A stretch of DNA of 41,572 nt from an uncultured Pirellulaceae bacterium (GTDB lineage: Bacteria > Planctomycetota > Planctomycetia > Pirellulales > Pirellulaceae), in assembly GCA_938040995.1 (NCBI GenBank), contig CALHZT010000159.1, forward strand, positions 1 to 41,572, written 5' to 3'. The position numbers and the translations under genes were made by a program. The notes beneath the pieces were generated by a model. The model saw only the letters and a program-made list of their open reading frames with translations, searched no databases and was not told the origin of the DNA. This document shows positions 1 to 6,571 of this stretch, piece by piece (positions within the stretch are counted from its first letter, which is position 1; every line of letters starts with the position of its first letter).

Positions 1-2
1 AT

Positions 3-92
3 TCCGCGTCGCCATCGTTCGGCCTGCGCAGCAACTTGAGGCCGGACGATGGCGATGTGGAACGGGCGGCCCATTCTGAAGAGCTTGAGTGA
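3..92 (+). CDS. C-terminal end of an unidentified protein (partial)
   Basis: One frame is open from the window edge to a TGA at 90-92 and encodes about 29 residues ending in an acidic tail (AAHSEELE). The other two plus-strand frames stop earlier. This is probably the 3' end of a gene starting outside the window, but the piece is too short to identify, and chance openness cannot be excluded. Confidence 0.3.
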   Translation, partial: SASPSFGLRSNLRPDDGDVERAAHSEELE

Positions 93-131
93 GGATGCAC
101 TATCCTCTCAAATTACCCACTCATTCCGTGT

Positions 132-674
132 GTGAGCCAAAAGTTTACGGTGAAAACGGGCTCCGGCGATGACTTGATCAAGCTCGAGAGTTCAGGATCG
201 GTCGATAAGGGGCTCACGGTAAGCACCGGTGGCGGCAGTGACATCATCAGTCTGGAATCTACCAGTAGCAACGATCGCCTGAAAGTCAGTACAGGCTCAG
301 GTGACGATCTGGTGATCCTGAACAGTTCTGCTGGAAACGACAGGACAGACGTTACGCTTGGATCTGGTCGTGATGTCTTCTTTTCTTCGAATTCGAGGTG
401 CGGCGACGACTTCCAGATACGTGCGGGAGGTGGAATCGATTTTGTGAGTTCTGTGTCGGATCGGTTCGCTGGTGACGTGTCACTGGACGGTGGTGGCGAC
501 GCAGATGAAATCTTTGGTGCCTATCCCGGCGCGGTGAGCGACATCGCTGGTGAATTCACCACGAAGCGTTTCGAAGTGGTTACCCAGCCACCAAACCTGA
601 TCACTTTCACGGGTGTGGTGACTTCTCGCGTAACGCAATTCGACCGGTACGATGACTTGATTGCACTGCCTTAG
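132..674 (+). CDS. Small glycine/aspartate-rich beta-roll repeat protein
   Basis: This 180-residue protein is built from about six tandem repeats of roughly 22 residues. Each opens with a strand and a turn such as STGSGDDLV or STGGGSDII, then a Ser/Asn-rich half ending in ND or GD. The GxGxD turns resemble RTX/hemolysin-type calcium-binding beta-rolls, so a right-handed solenoid is the likely fold. No signal peptide is visible and the only start is a GTG at 132 without a clear ribosome site. The same frame is open upstream to the TGA at 90-92 without an ATG. The gene may therefore be the remnant of a longer exported protein whose N-terminus was lost. It converges with the galactokinase gene. 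Function is unknown; the repeat structure is directly visible. Confidence 0.55.
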   Translation: MSQKFTVKTGSGDDLIKLESSGSVDKGLTVSTGGGSDIISLESTSSNDRLKVSTGSGDDLVILNSSAGNDRTDVTLGSGRDVFFSSNSRCGDDFQIRAGGGIDFVSSVSDRFAGDVSLDGGGDADEIFGAYPGAVSDIAGEFTTKRFEVVTQPPNLITFTGVVTSRVTQFDRYDDLIALP

Positions 675-681
675 GTTGAGT

Positions 682-708
682 GTTGCCCGGCCACGTTATG
701 TTGGCAAC
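682..708. terminator. Weak hairpin between convergent genes
   Basis: GTTGCC at 682-687 and GGCAAC at 703-708 form a 6-bp perfect inverted repeat with a 15-nt loop. It lies in the 54-bp gap between the convergent repeat-protein and galactokinase genes. There is no T-tract, so a bidirectional terminator role is only a suggestion. Confidence 0.2.
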
Positions 709-728
709 GTCGTCGTCGTGAGGAAGAG

Positions 729-1913
729 TCACCGAAACGTGGGCAAGACGCCGGAGCCGGCCGAAGACCGGATCGGATAGACGTCGGCATGAATACCAGT
801 CTCACGTTCGTAGGTGTCTTTAACCTGATCAATAAAGTCGCTTGTCTTGTTCGATTCGACCAAGGCAATCATGCAACCACCGAACCCGGCACCTGCCTGC
901 CGGCATCCGACGCAGCCTGGTGCAGAACTCATCGAATCGAACATGGATTGCATCGCGGGAACGCCAATCTCGAAGAGATCGCGGGCGCCAATGAATGATG
1001 CTGCCATGATCGTTCGAATCCGCGAACGATCATTTTCTTCCAGGGCACCCGCCAATTCGGCGACTCGGGCGTTTTCCTGAATGATGAATTTGGAACGCAT
1101 TGCAACAAGGTGCGGAAGGTTCGCCTCGTGATCCGCAAAAATACCAGGTGAAACGTCGCGAAGGGTTTTAAGATTCGAATCCAACGCGTTGAAGTATGCC
1201 GCTCCTTTTTCGCATTGTTCCCGGCGTTCGCCGTATTCGGATCCGGTCAGTTTTCGCGGAGCGCAGGTGTTGCAGATGACCGGTCGTAAATCCGACGGGA
1301 TGGCCGTTGCTTTGTGAGACAGCGAACGGCAGTCGAGCACCACAGCTTTGCCTTGTTCCCCGAAGACCGAACTGTATTGATCGAGAATGCCGCAATTGAC
1401 ACCTACAATCTCATTTTCGGCTTGTTGGCAAAGTGAGGCTTTTTCCAGTTTGTCGAGCGTAAAGTCACCAAGCTGTTCAAATAGCGTGGCCACCGCGGCT
1501 TCGAGCGCTGCGGACGAACTTAGCCCACTACTGATGGGAATCGTGCTGTGCACAACGCCATGGAATCCCCGAATCGGGTAGCCAGCGCCTGACAGGGTCA
1601 TGGCGACTGCCTGAACATAACGCCCCCAACCGTCTAGAACTTCAGTGTCGCCGAGTGCGAAGGAGCAAGTCGAATCGAGATTGAGCGACCGGAGCGTGAT
1701 GGTATCTTCGTTACTTGGGCTCGCAACGATCCACGTGTCGCGATCGATGGTCAGCGTCAGGACGAAGCCTTCGTTATAATCGGTATGACTTCCCATCAAG
1801 TCAACGCGACCCGGCGATCTCACGCCGACAGACGGCGACGTGGGAAATTCTCGCTCATGTGCCTCAATCAGACTCTGAAGTCGCTGTTCCCGATTTTCGA
1901 TATGGCCGTTCAC
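729..1913 (-). CDS. galK: Galactokinase-like GHMP kinase
   Basis: This 394-residue GHMP kinase is expected to phosphorylate the C1 hydroxyl of D-galactose with ATP in the cytosol, the entry step of the Leloir pathway. The galactokinase signature is at residues 34-50 (PGRVDLMGSHTDYNEGF). The ATP loop is at 126-138 (PISSGLSSSAALE), the catalytic Asp is D178 in CGILDQ, and motif 3 is GAGFGGCMIAL near the C-terminus. Length matches the family. Canonical galactokinases have GEHTDYN; here the Glu that contacts the sugar is Ser42 and the preceding Asn is Asp38, so substrate preference may be altered. Galactose would be released by the GH117 and GH50 enzymes in this window, which gives the gene a natural role. 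Its distance from them, with modABC in between, weakens the link. A paralogous sugar kinase is the main alternative. Confidence 0.85.
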   Translation of the reverse strand: MNGHIENREQRLQSLIEAHEREFPTSPSVGVRSPGRVDLMGSHTDYNEGFVLTLTIDRDTWIVASPSNEDTITLRSLNLDSTCSFALGDTEVLDGWGRYVQAVAMTLSGAGYPIRGFHGVVHSTIPISSGLSSSAALEAAVATLFEQLGDFTLDKLEKASLCQQAENEIVGVNCGILDQYSSVFGEQGKAVVLDCRSLSHKATAIPSDLRPVICNTCAPRKLTGSEYGERREQCEKGAAYFNALDSNLKTLRDVSPGIFADHEANLPHLVAMRSKFIIQENARVAELAGALEENDRSRIRTIMAASFIGARDLFEIGVPAMQSMFDSMSSAPGCVGCRQAGAGFGGCMIALVESNKTSDFIDQVKDTYERETGIHADVYPIRSSAGSGVLPTFR

Positions 1914-2099
1914 CAGTGCCGTCCTATATGCGCCGTATGATCTATCTTCCTAATCCCATATGATCTTCAAAATGATGCCAGTGATCCATGCCAAATGGTG
2001 TCTGAGCAATACAATATTCAGAATTCACGATTCAATGAATGAAGCAAGTCGGGCATGAGAAGTGAGCCAAGCGACCGATTCGCAGCTGGTGCCGGTCGC

Positions 2100-2930
2100 A
2101 TGAAAAATCGAAGCGGCAGCTCATCCGGATTAACAATGGTGGCAATCTCGTTGCTGGTGTTGGTGGCAGCGATTTGGATGCTCAGTAATCCAGCAAATCC
2201 GAGTAGCGCGACTGCTTCTATGGGCTCGCCAATTCGGCTGTATTGTGCTGCCGGGATCAAGCCGGTAATCGCCGCGGCGATTGAGGAGTATCGGGAAGAA
2301 ACCGGCGCAGCCATTGAAGTTCAGTACGGTGGGTCGGGTTCGCTGCTCAGTCAGTTGGAAGTTCGCCCACAAGGCGTCGACCTCTATCTGGCGGCGGACA
2401 GTAGTTATCTTGAAACGGCACGCGAGAAAGGGCTGGTGCGTGAAATCCTGACGTTGGCTCGATTACAGCCCGTTGTGGCTGTCGCCAGGGGCAACCCGCT
2501 CGGTATCGACTCAATACAATCCCTGCTCGCCGACAATGTACGCGTGGGGCTGGCGAATCCCGACGCCGCGGCGGTCGGAAAGATTACCCGGAAAGTCATG
2601 ACCTCGGCTGGAGTATGGGATGCGATCCGCGAGCGCTGCAAGGTATTCAAGCCGACCGTCAACGAAATTGCCAATGATGTGGCGATAGGAAGTATTGACG
2701 CAGCCGTCGTTTGGGATTCGACGGTCGCCATGTCGGATCGCCTGGATCCCGTTAACTTGCCAGAGTTTGAATCCGCCGCGTGCCTAGTTGCTGTTGGGAT
2801 CACCGAAAGTACAGAACGCCCGGTCGAGGCGTTACGATTCGTACGGTTCCTGAATTCCGGGGATCGAGGCAAGTCGTTTTTTGCGAAGCACGGTTTTCAA
2901 ACAACCGATGGCGATCAGTGGAAACCGTAG
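2100..2930 (+). CDS. modA: Molybdate ABC transporter substrate-binding protein
   Basis: This is a periplasmic type II solute-binding protein of the ModA family, which captures molybdate (possibly tungstate) for the ModBC transporter. The chosen ATG at 2100 gives a basic N-terminus followed by a hydrophobic signal or anchor segment (about residues 11-29). An upstream in-frame ATG at 2055 would add 15 residues and is less typical. Visible family features are the first strand ending in CAAGIKPVI, the YGGSGSLLSQLE oxyanion loop, LYLAADSSYLE, and the hinge region ending in AAVVWDSTVA. It is separated by 138 bp from the permease gene. The gene starts divergently from galactokinase across a 186-bp gap. 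No ModE-type operator was recognised. Confidence 0.85.
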   Translation: MKNRSGSSSGLTMVAISLLVLVAAIWMLSNPANPSSATASMGSPIRLYCAAGIKPVIAAAIEEYREETGAAIEVQYGGSGSLLSQLEVRPQGVDLYLAADSSYLETAREKGLVREILTLARLQPVVAVARGNPLGIDSIQSLLADNVRVGLANPDAAAVGKITRKVMTSAGVWDAIRERCKVFKPTVNEIANDVAIGSIDAAVVWDSTVAMSDRLDPVNLPEFESAACLVAVGITESTERPVEALRFVRFLNSGDRGKSFFAKHGFQTTDGDQWKP

Positions 2931-3068
2931 CCCGCACGACTTTTGAGCAGTTGGGCTTTCTGCGGGATCGTCAATCGGCACAATGAGTCGCTCGCACTCG
3001 CTTGCCGTTGTCGCCATACTGTAGCGAGTCGCATGTGATTTCCACCCACTAGAATTGATCCGGTAGCA

Positions 3069-3875
3069 ATGAGACCAACGACTCGCTCTCGCGGCGCTGC
3101 CGACTTGCCATTCCATGCGATATGCACCTCGTTAGGTTCGTGCTACATCATTCTCGTCGTTGGGATGCTGGTGGCGGGCGTCGGCTTTACGAGCCCCAGC
3201 CAGTTGTGGATTGCATTGCAGAGTCCGGAGATACGCTACGCTTTGCGGCTGAGCCTCCTCTCGTGCACGATCGCGACAATTCTGTCGCTTTGGGTTGCGG
3301 TGCCTTTGGCGTACTACCTCGCCCGCTTCGATTTTCGTGGCAAGTCGATCATCGAAGCCATCGTGGATGTGCCGATCGTGCTGCCTCCTCTCGTCGTGGG
3401 CCTGCTCTTGCTAATTCTGTTTCAATCCGTTCCCGGTCGGATGATCGAGTCGTGGGTCCCTGTCACCTACGAGATCCCCAGCGTCATTCTGGCTCAGTTT
3501 TCGGTGGCTTGTGCATTCGCCATCCGCACATTGCGAGTCACCTTCGACCAACTGGATCTGCGACAGGAAGACGTCGCACGAACCCTCGGGTGTAGCCGTA
3601 TGCAGGCGTTTTTTCGAGTCGTTTTGCCAGAGGCGACCCCGGGCATACTGGCGGCCGCCACCATCGCGTGGGCCCGTGCGCTCGGCGAGTTTGGTCCGAT
3701 TCTTGTATTCTCTGGCGCGACGCGCATGAAAACGGAAGTCTTACCAACCACCGTCTTTCTCGAGATGAGCGTCGGGAATCTCGAATCCGCGTTGGCTGTT
3801 TCGCTCCTGATGGTAATCCTTGCTACGGCGGTGCTAGGCATCGCCCGCCTGCTGGGCATGAAAGGCGGGATATGA
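3069..3875 (+). CDS. modB: Molybdate ABC transporter permease
   Basis: This 268-residue integral inner-membrane protein has about five to six hydrophobic spans and one binding-protein-dependent transport domain. The EAA loop that docks the ATPase is visible as EDVARTLGCSRMQAFFRVVLPEA (about residues 165-187), followed by the family motif RALGEFGP. It would form the channel through which ModA delivers molybdate. The stop codon overlaps the start of the ATPase gene by ATGA (3872-3875), indicating translational coupling. Sequence alone does not separate molybdate, tungstate and sulfate permeases completely; the ModA-like neighbour favours molybdate. Confidence 0.88.
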   Translation: MRPTTRSRGAADLPFHAICTSLGSCYIILVVGMLVAGVGFTSPSQLWIALQSPEIRYALRLSLLSCTIATILSLWVAVPLAYYLARFDFRGKSIIEAIVDVPIVLPPLVVGLLLLILFQSVPGRMIESWVPVTYEIPSVILAQFSVACAFAIRTLRVTFDQLDLRQEDVARTLGCSRMQAFFRVVLPEATPGILAAATIAWARALGEFGPILVFSGATRMKTEVLPTTVFLEMSVGNLESALAVSLLMVILATAVLGIARLLGMKGGI

Positions 3876-4591
3876 AGTCATCGCCAGCGACCGGTACGAA
3901 TGAAGAAATAGCGCTTCGGCTGGAAGGAGTTGCCATCGATGCAGGCGCTTTTCAGATGCGAAACATCGATCTTGCGCTACCAGCAGGGAAATGGTGCGTA
4001 CTGATGGGGCGTACAGGATCGGGAAAAACGACTTTACTAGACACAATCTGCGGACTGCGGCCACTTGTGTCTGGTCGAATCCTGATTGGTGGCAATGACG
4101 TAACGGACGCGTCGCCCGGCGAACGCGGCATCGGCTACGTGCCACAGGACGGCGCCCTGTTCAATCGATCGACGGTTCGCCAACATCTCGAGTTTGGACT
4201 GACCGTTGGGAAACGTCAAAGGCTTTCGAGATCCGAGTTGAATCAACGAGTGGAATCGTTGGCCCAGCTGCTAAAGATTTCGCCATTGCTCAAACGCTAT
4301 CCTCCAAAATTGTCGGGCGGCGAACGCCAGCGAGTCGCGTTAGGGCGGGCGCTGGCTCATCGACCAGCACTTCTGTTGCTGGACGAGCCGCTAAGCGCCC
4401 TCGATGACGACACAAGGGAAGAAATGTACGAGTTGATTCGACTTGTTCGCGATGAAACGAACGTGACCGCACTGCATGTTACGCACAGTCGCGAAGAATC
4501 GCGGCGATTGGGAGACGTGCTGCTCAAGCTGTCCGAGGGTTGCATTCGCGAGCAAACGCCAGAGACGCCGTTGGCGCCCGGACAAGAGTAG
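3872..4591 (+). CDS. modC: Molybdate-type ABC transporter ATPase, short form
   Basis: This is a 239-residue ABC ATPase that energises the ModB channel. The Walker A is GRTGSGKTT, the Q-loop lies in YVPQDGALF, the signature is LSGGERQRVALGRALAHRP, and the Walker B is LLLLDEPLSALDDD, followed by an H-loop in LHVTHSREE. The start was set at the ATG overlapping the modB stop; a longer upstream reading would run inside modB. Typical ModC proteins are about 350 residues and carry a C-terminal TOBE domain that binds molybdate. This one ends just after the ATPase core, so oxyanion sensing at the ATPase appears to be absent. The uptake could supply molybdenum-cofactor enzymes, none of which is in this window. 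Confidence 0.87.
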   Translation: MKSSPATGTNEEIALRLEGVAIDAGAFQMRNIDLALPAGKWCVLMGRTGSGKTTLLDTICGLRPLVSGRILIGGNDVTDASPGERGIGYVPQDGALFNRSTVRQHLEFGLTVGKRQRLSRSELNQRVESLAQLLKISPLLKRYPPKLSGGERQRVALGRALAHRPALLLLDEPLSALDDDTREEMYELIRLVRDETNVTALHVTHSREESRRLGDVLLKLSEGCIREQTPETPLAPGQE

Positions 4592-4746
4592 CCGAAGTTG
4601 AGTTCCGTTCTGACTTCGCGCTGAAACTCAGCAACAATTAGAACGGCGCCGCCTGGGACGTCGACGGCGGTAATAGCGGGTCGCAACTGGGCGATCTCAA
4701 GGAGTCGGGCAGTCTCGATAAAGCTGCACAAGAAGCGTCGAAGAAA

Positions 4747-4806
4747 TTTGGTAACCGTTCACGCGGGCAAGGGTCTGGCTCAATTTTTCGGCGGCAAACC
4801 GACTTA
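4747..4806 (+). repeat. Dispersed repeat type A, copy 1
   Basis: This 60-bp segment begins TTTGGTAACCGTTCACGCGG and ends in GGCGGCAAACCGACTTA. It reappears in reverse complement at 38630-38690 with two substitutions and one extra A. The other copy is one arm of a larger palindrome, whereas this one has no visible partner arm. It looks like a solo REP unit. Confidence 0.8.
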
Positions 4807-4888
4807 GGATCGCTCGATCAATTAGTGTCGAATCTTCGTTCATGACGACTCAATTGACGACTCAATTGACGGCCTATGGCGCCTATAG

Positions 4889-5002
4889 CCGTCTTCCCCG
4901 CGAACGCGGGGACCCACTCGAAGCCTATTAACGCTCAATGTTTTTCCCTGCATCAAGAAGCCAATCCGATTCAATGGATTCCCGCCTGCGCGGGAAAGAC
5001 GG
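4889..5002. repeat. Paired REP element (REPIN-like) type B
   Basis: Two related 28-bp palindromic units face each other: 4889-4916 (starts CCGTCTTCCCCGCGAACGCG) and 4975-5002 (the reverse complement starts CCGTCTTTCCCGCGCAGGCG). Each unit contains its own GC-rich hairpin and the pair can form a long stem over a loop of about 58 bp. This is the layout of REP doublets mobilised by TnpA-REP (RAYT) transposases in other bacteria. Confidence 0.65.
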
Positions 5003-5104
5003 AGTAAGATCAGACAGTAATTTTTCGAACGATCCTTATTTCACTTTGCTGCAATCCTCGTGAAGTACGAATAAGTGGTCGCACGATTCACCGTCTGCCG
5101 ATCG

Positions 5105-6535
5105 TTACCCGATCAGCTCGGAAATCACTTCACCCCCAAATTGAGAAAGCTGTTTGTATCGACCTGCATGAAAATAGGTCAGCTTATTGTCGTCGAGACC
5201 AAGAAGGTGTAGGAGGGTTACGTGAAAGTCCCGAATTGGATGTACGCAATCCACCGCTTTGGCGCCCAGCTCGTCGGTGGCGCCCACAACAGCGCCTTTC
5301 TTCACGCCACCGCCTGCCATCACCATCGTCATGGCATCGATGTTGTGCCCACGGCCAATCGAATATACGCCACCACGCTTGTTGTTGTCCGGCGTTCGCC
5401 CGAATTCTCCCGTCCAGATTACGAGCGTATCGTCGAGCATGCCACGTTGTTTTAAGTCCCTGATAAGGGCTGCCATCGGCTGATCGACACTCTTGATACG
5501 GGAAGCATGTCCTCGTTCCAGATAGTCGTGACTATCCCAGCCGCCGGAAAAAATCTGGACGAAGCGTACTCCTTTTTCAACAAGTCTTCGAGCCATCAGG
5601 CACTGCGTGCCAAAATCGCGAGTTTCCTTTTGATTCATTCCGTACATTTCCCGGATGTACTCTGGCTCCCCTTGAAGATCCACGACACCGGGGACTTCCA
5701 TTTGCATGCGATAGGCAAGTTCATAAGACTCCATGCGCGCCGCAAGTTCCGCATGTTTGGGATGCCTGGCAGCATGCTGATCGTTCAGGAAACCGATGGT
5801 GTCCAGCGCCATTCGCTGGTGTTCCCTTGATTTGTTGGGTTGTGACTTCAGATCGAGAATCGGTGAGCCAACGGATCGCAGTCGGGTACCTTGATGAAAA
5901 GCTGGCAGGAATCCGTTGGACCAGTTTTTCGAGCCGCCTTGGGGCAACGCGAGTTCGGTCATCACGACATAGCCGGGAAGGTTGTCGTTCAGCGACCCCA
6001 GTCCATAAGTAGCCCAGGCACCCAACGATGGGTCTGCACCCAGGCGACTACCCGTATTCATGTGAAATAGCGCTTCCGGGTGGTTCAGCGATTCCGCCTG
6101 ACATCCGCGATAGTTGCAAAGCTCGTCGGCAATCTCAGGGTCGGCCATATATTGCCATTGATCGCACATCTCGATGCCCGATTTACCGACTTTACGAAAC
6201 TTGAATGGGCTGCCGACGTAAAACTGATACTGGCCTGCCGCCAAGCCTCGGTCGTTCTTTGATTCCGTTTTGTGAAGTTCGTTAAGCTTGGGTTTCGGAT
6301 CAAATGTATCCATGTGTCCAGGTCCCCCCTCCATGAACAGCAGGATCACATTCTTGGCCTTCGCTGCGTGCATCGGCTTCTTCGCTGCGAGTGGGTTAGC
6401 CAGCGGCTGGTTAATGTCTTTTGCGAAAGCACTCGACATCGCAATGGAACCGAGGCTGGCCCCTAATCCGTAGAGGAATTCGCGGCGGCTGCTGGCGGTC
6501 GAAATGGGGCGGGAGCAAATCTTCATTGTTGGCAT
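5105..6535 (-). CDS. DUF1501 family secreted protein, Tat signal
   Basis: This is a 476-residue DUF1501 protein of the alkaline phosphatase/sulfatase-like superfamily. The N-terminus carries a twin-arginine signal (SSRREFLYGLGASLGS at about residues 15-30), so it is exported folded. Family hallmarks are VILLFMEGGPGHMDTFDPKP near residue 65, QIFSGGWDSHDYLE around 340, and VIWTGEFGRTPDNN followed by RGHN near 385-405. Biochemical function is not established for the family. The gene lies 36 bp behind the cytochrome/DUF1553 gene, and the two are almost certainly one operon, as is usual in planctomycetes. Its position inside an agar locus suggests a role linked to polysaccharide breakdown at the cell surface; that is inference. 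It should not be called a sulfatase, since the C/S-x-P-x-R maturation motif was not seen. Confidence 0.88.
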   Translation of the reverse strand: MPTMKICSRPISTASSRREFLYGLGASLGSIAMSSAFAKDINQPLANPLAAKKPMHAAKAKNVILLFMEGGPGHMDTFDPKPKLNELHKTESKNDRGLAAGQYQFYVGSPFKFRKVGKSGIEMCDQWQYMADPEIADELCNYRGCQAESLNHPEALFHMNTGSRLGADPSLGAWATYGLGSLNDNLPGYVVMTELALPQGGSKNWSNGFLPAFHQGTRLRSVGSPILDLKSQPNKSREHQRMALDTIGFLNDQHAARHPKHAELAARMESYELAYRMQMEVPGVVDLQGEPEYIREMYGMNQKETRDFGTQCLMARRLVEKGVRFVQIFSGGWDSHDYLERGHASRIKSVDQPMAALIRDLKQRGMLDDTLVIWTGEFGRTPDNNKRGGVYSIGRGHNIDAMTMVMAGGGVKKGAVVGATDELGAKAVDCVHPIRDFHVTLLHLLGLDDNKLTYFHAGRYKQLSQFGGEVISELIG

Positions 6536-6571
6536 TTCGTGGAACGCGTTGGCAAATGGACGTAAATGAGC

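Larger units (their letters stand above)
4592..5104. other. 513-bp intergenic region rich in REP-like palindromes
   Basis: No convincing gene is present. The part from 4747 to 5002 holds a dispersed repeat copy, a short tandem duplication of GACTCAATTGAC at about 4847-4871, and a paired palindromic element. Both flanking genes end here (modC on the plus strand, the DUF1501 gene on the minus strand), so this is a convergent intergenic space. Short minus-strand reading frames at 4600-4731 look like chance or decayed sequence. Confidence 0.6.

Noticed and set aside
4357-4731. Minus-strand open frame of 124 codons overlapping modC and the following gap
   Set aside because: More than half is antisense to the clearly coding modC ATPase gene, and the remaining part has no recognisable motif or ribosome site.
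5105-6535. Calling the DUF1501 proteins sulfatases for sulfated agar or porphyran
   Set aside because: They share only the superfamily fold; the C/S-x-P-x-R formylglycine maturation motif was not seen, so no sulfatase is claimed in the window.
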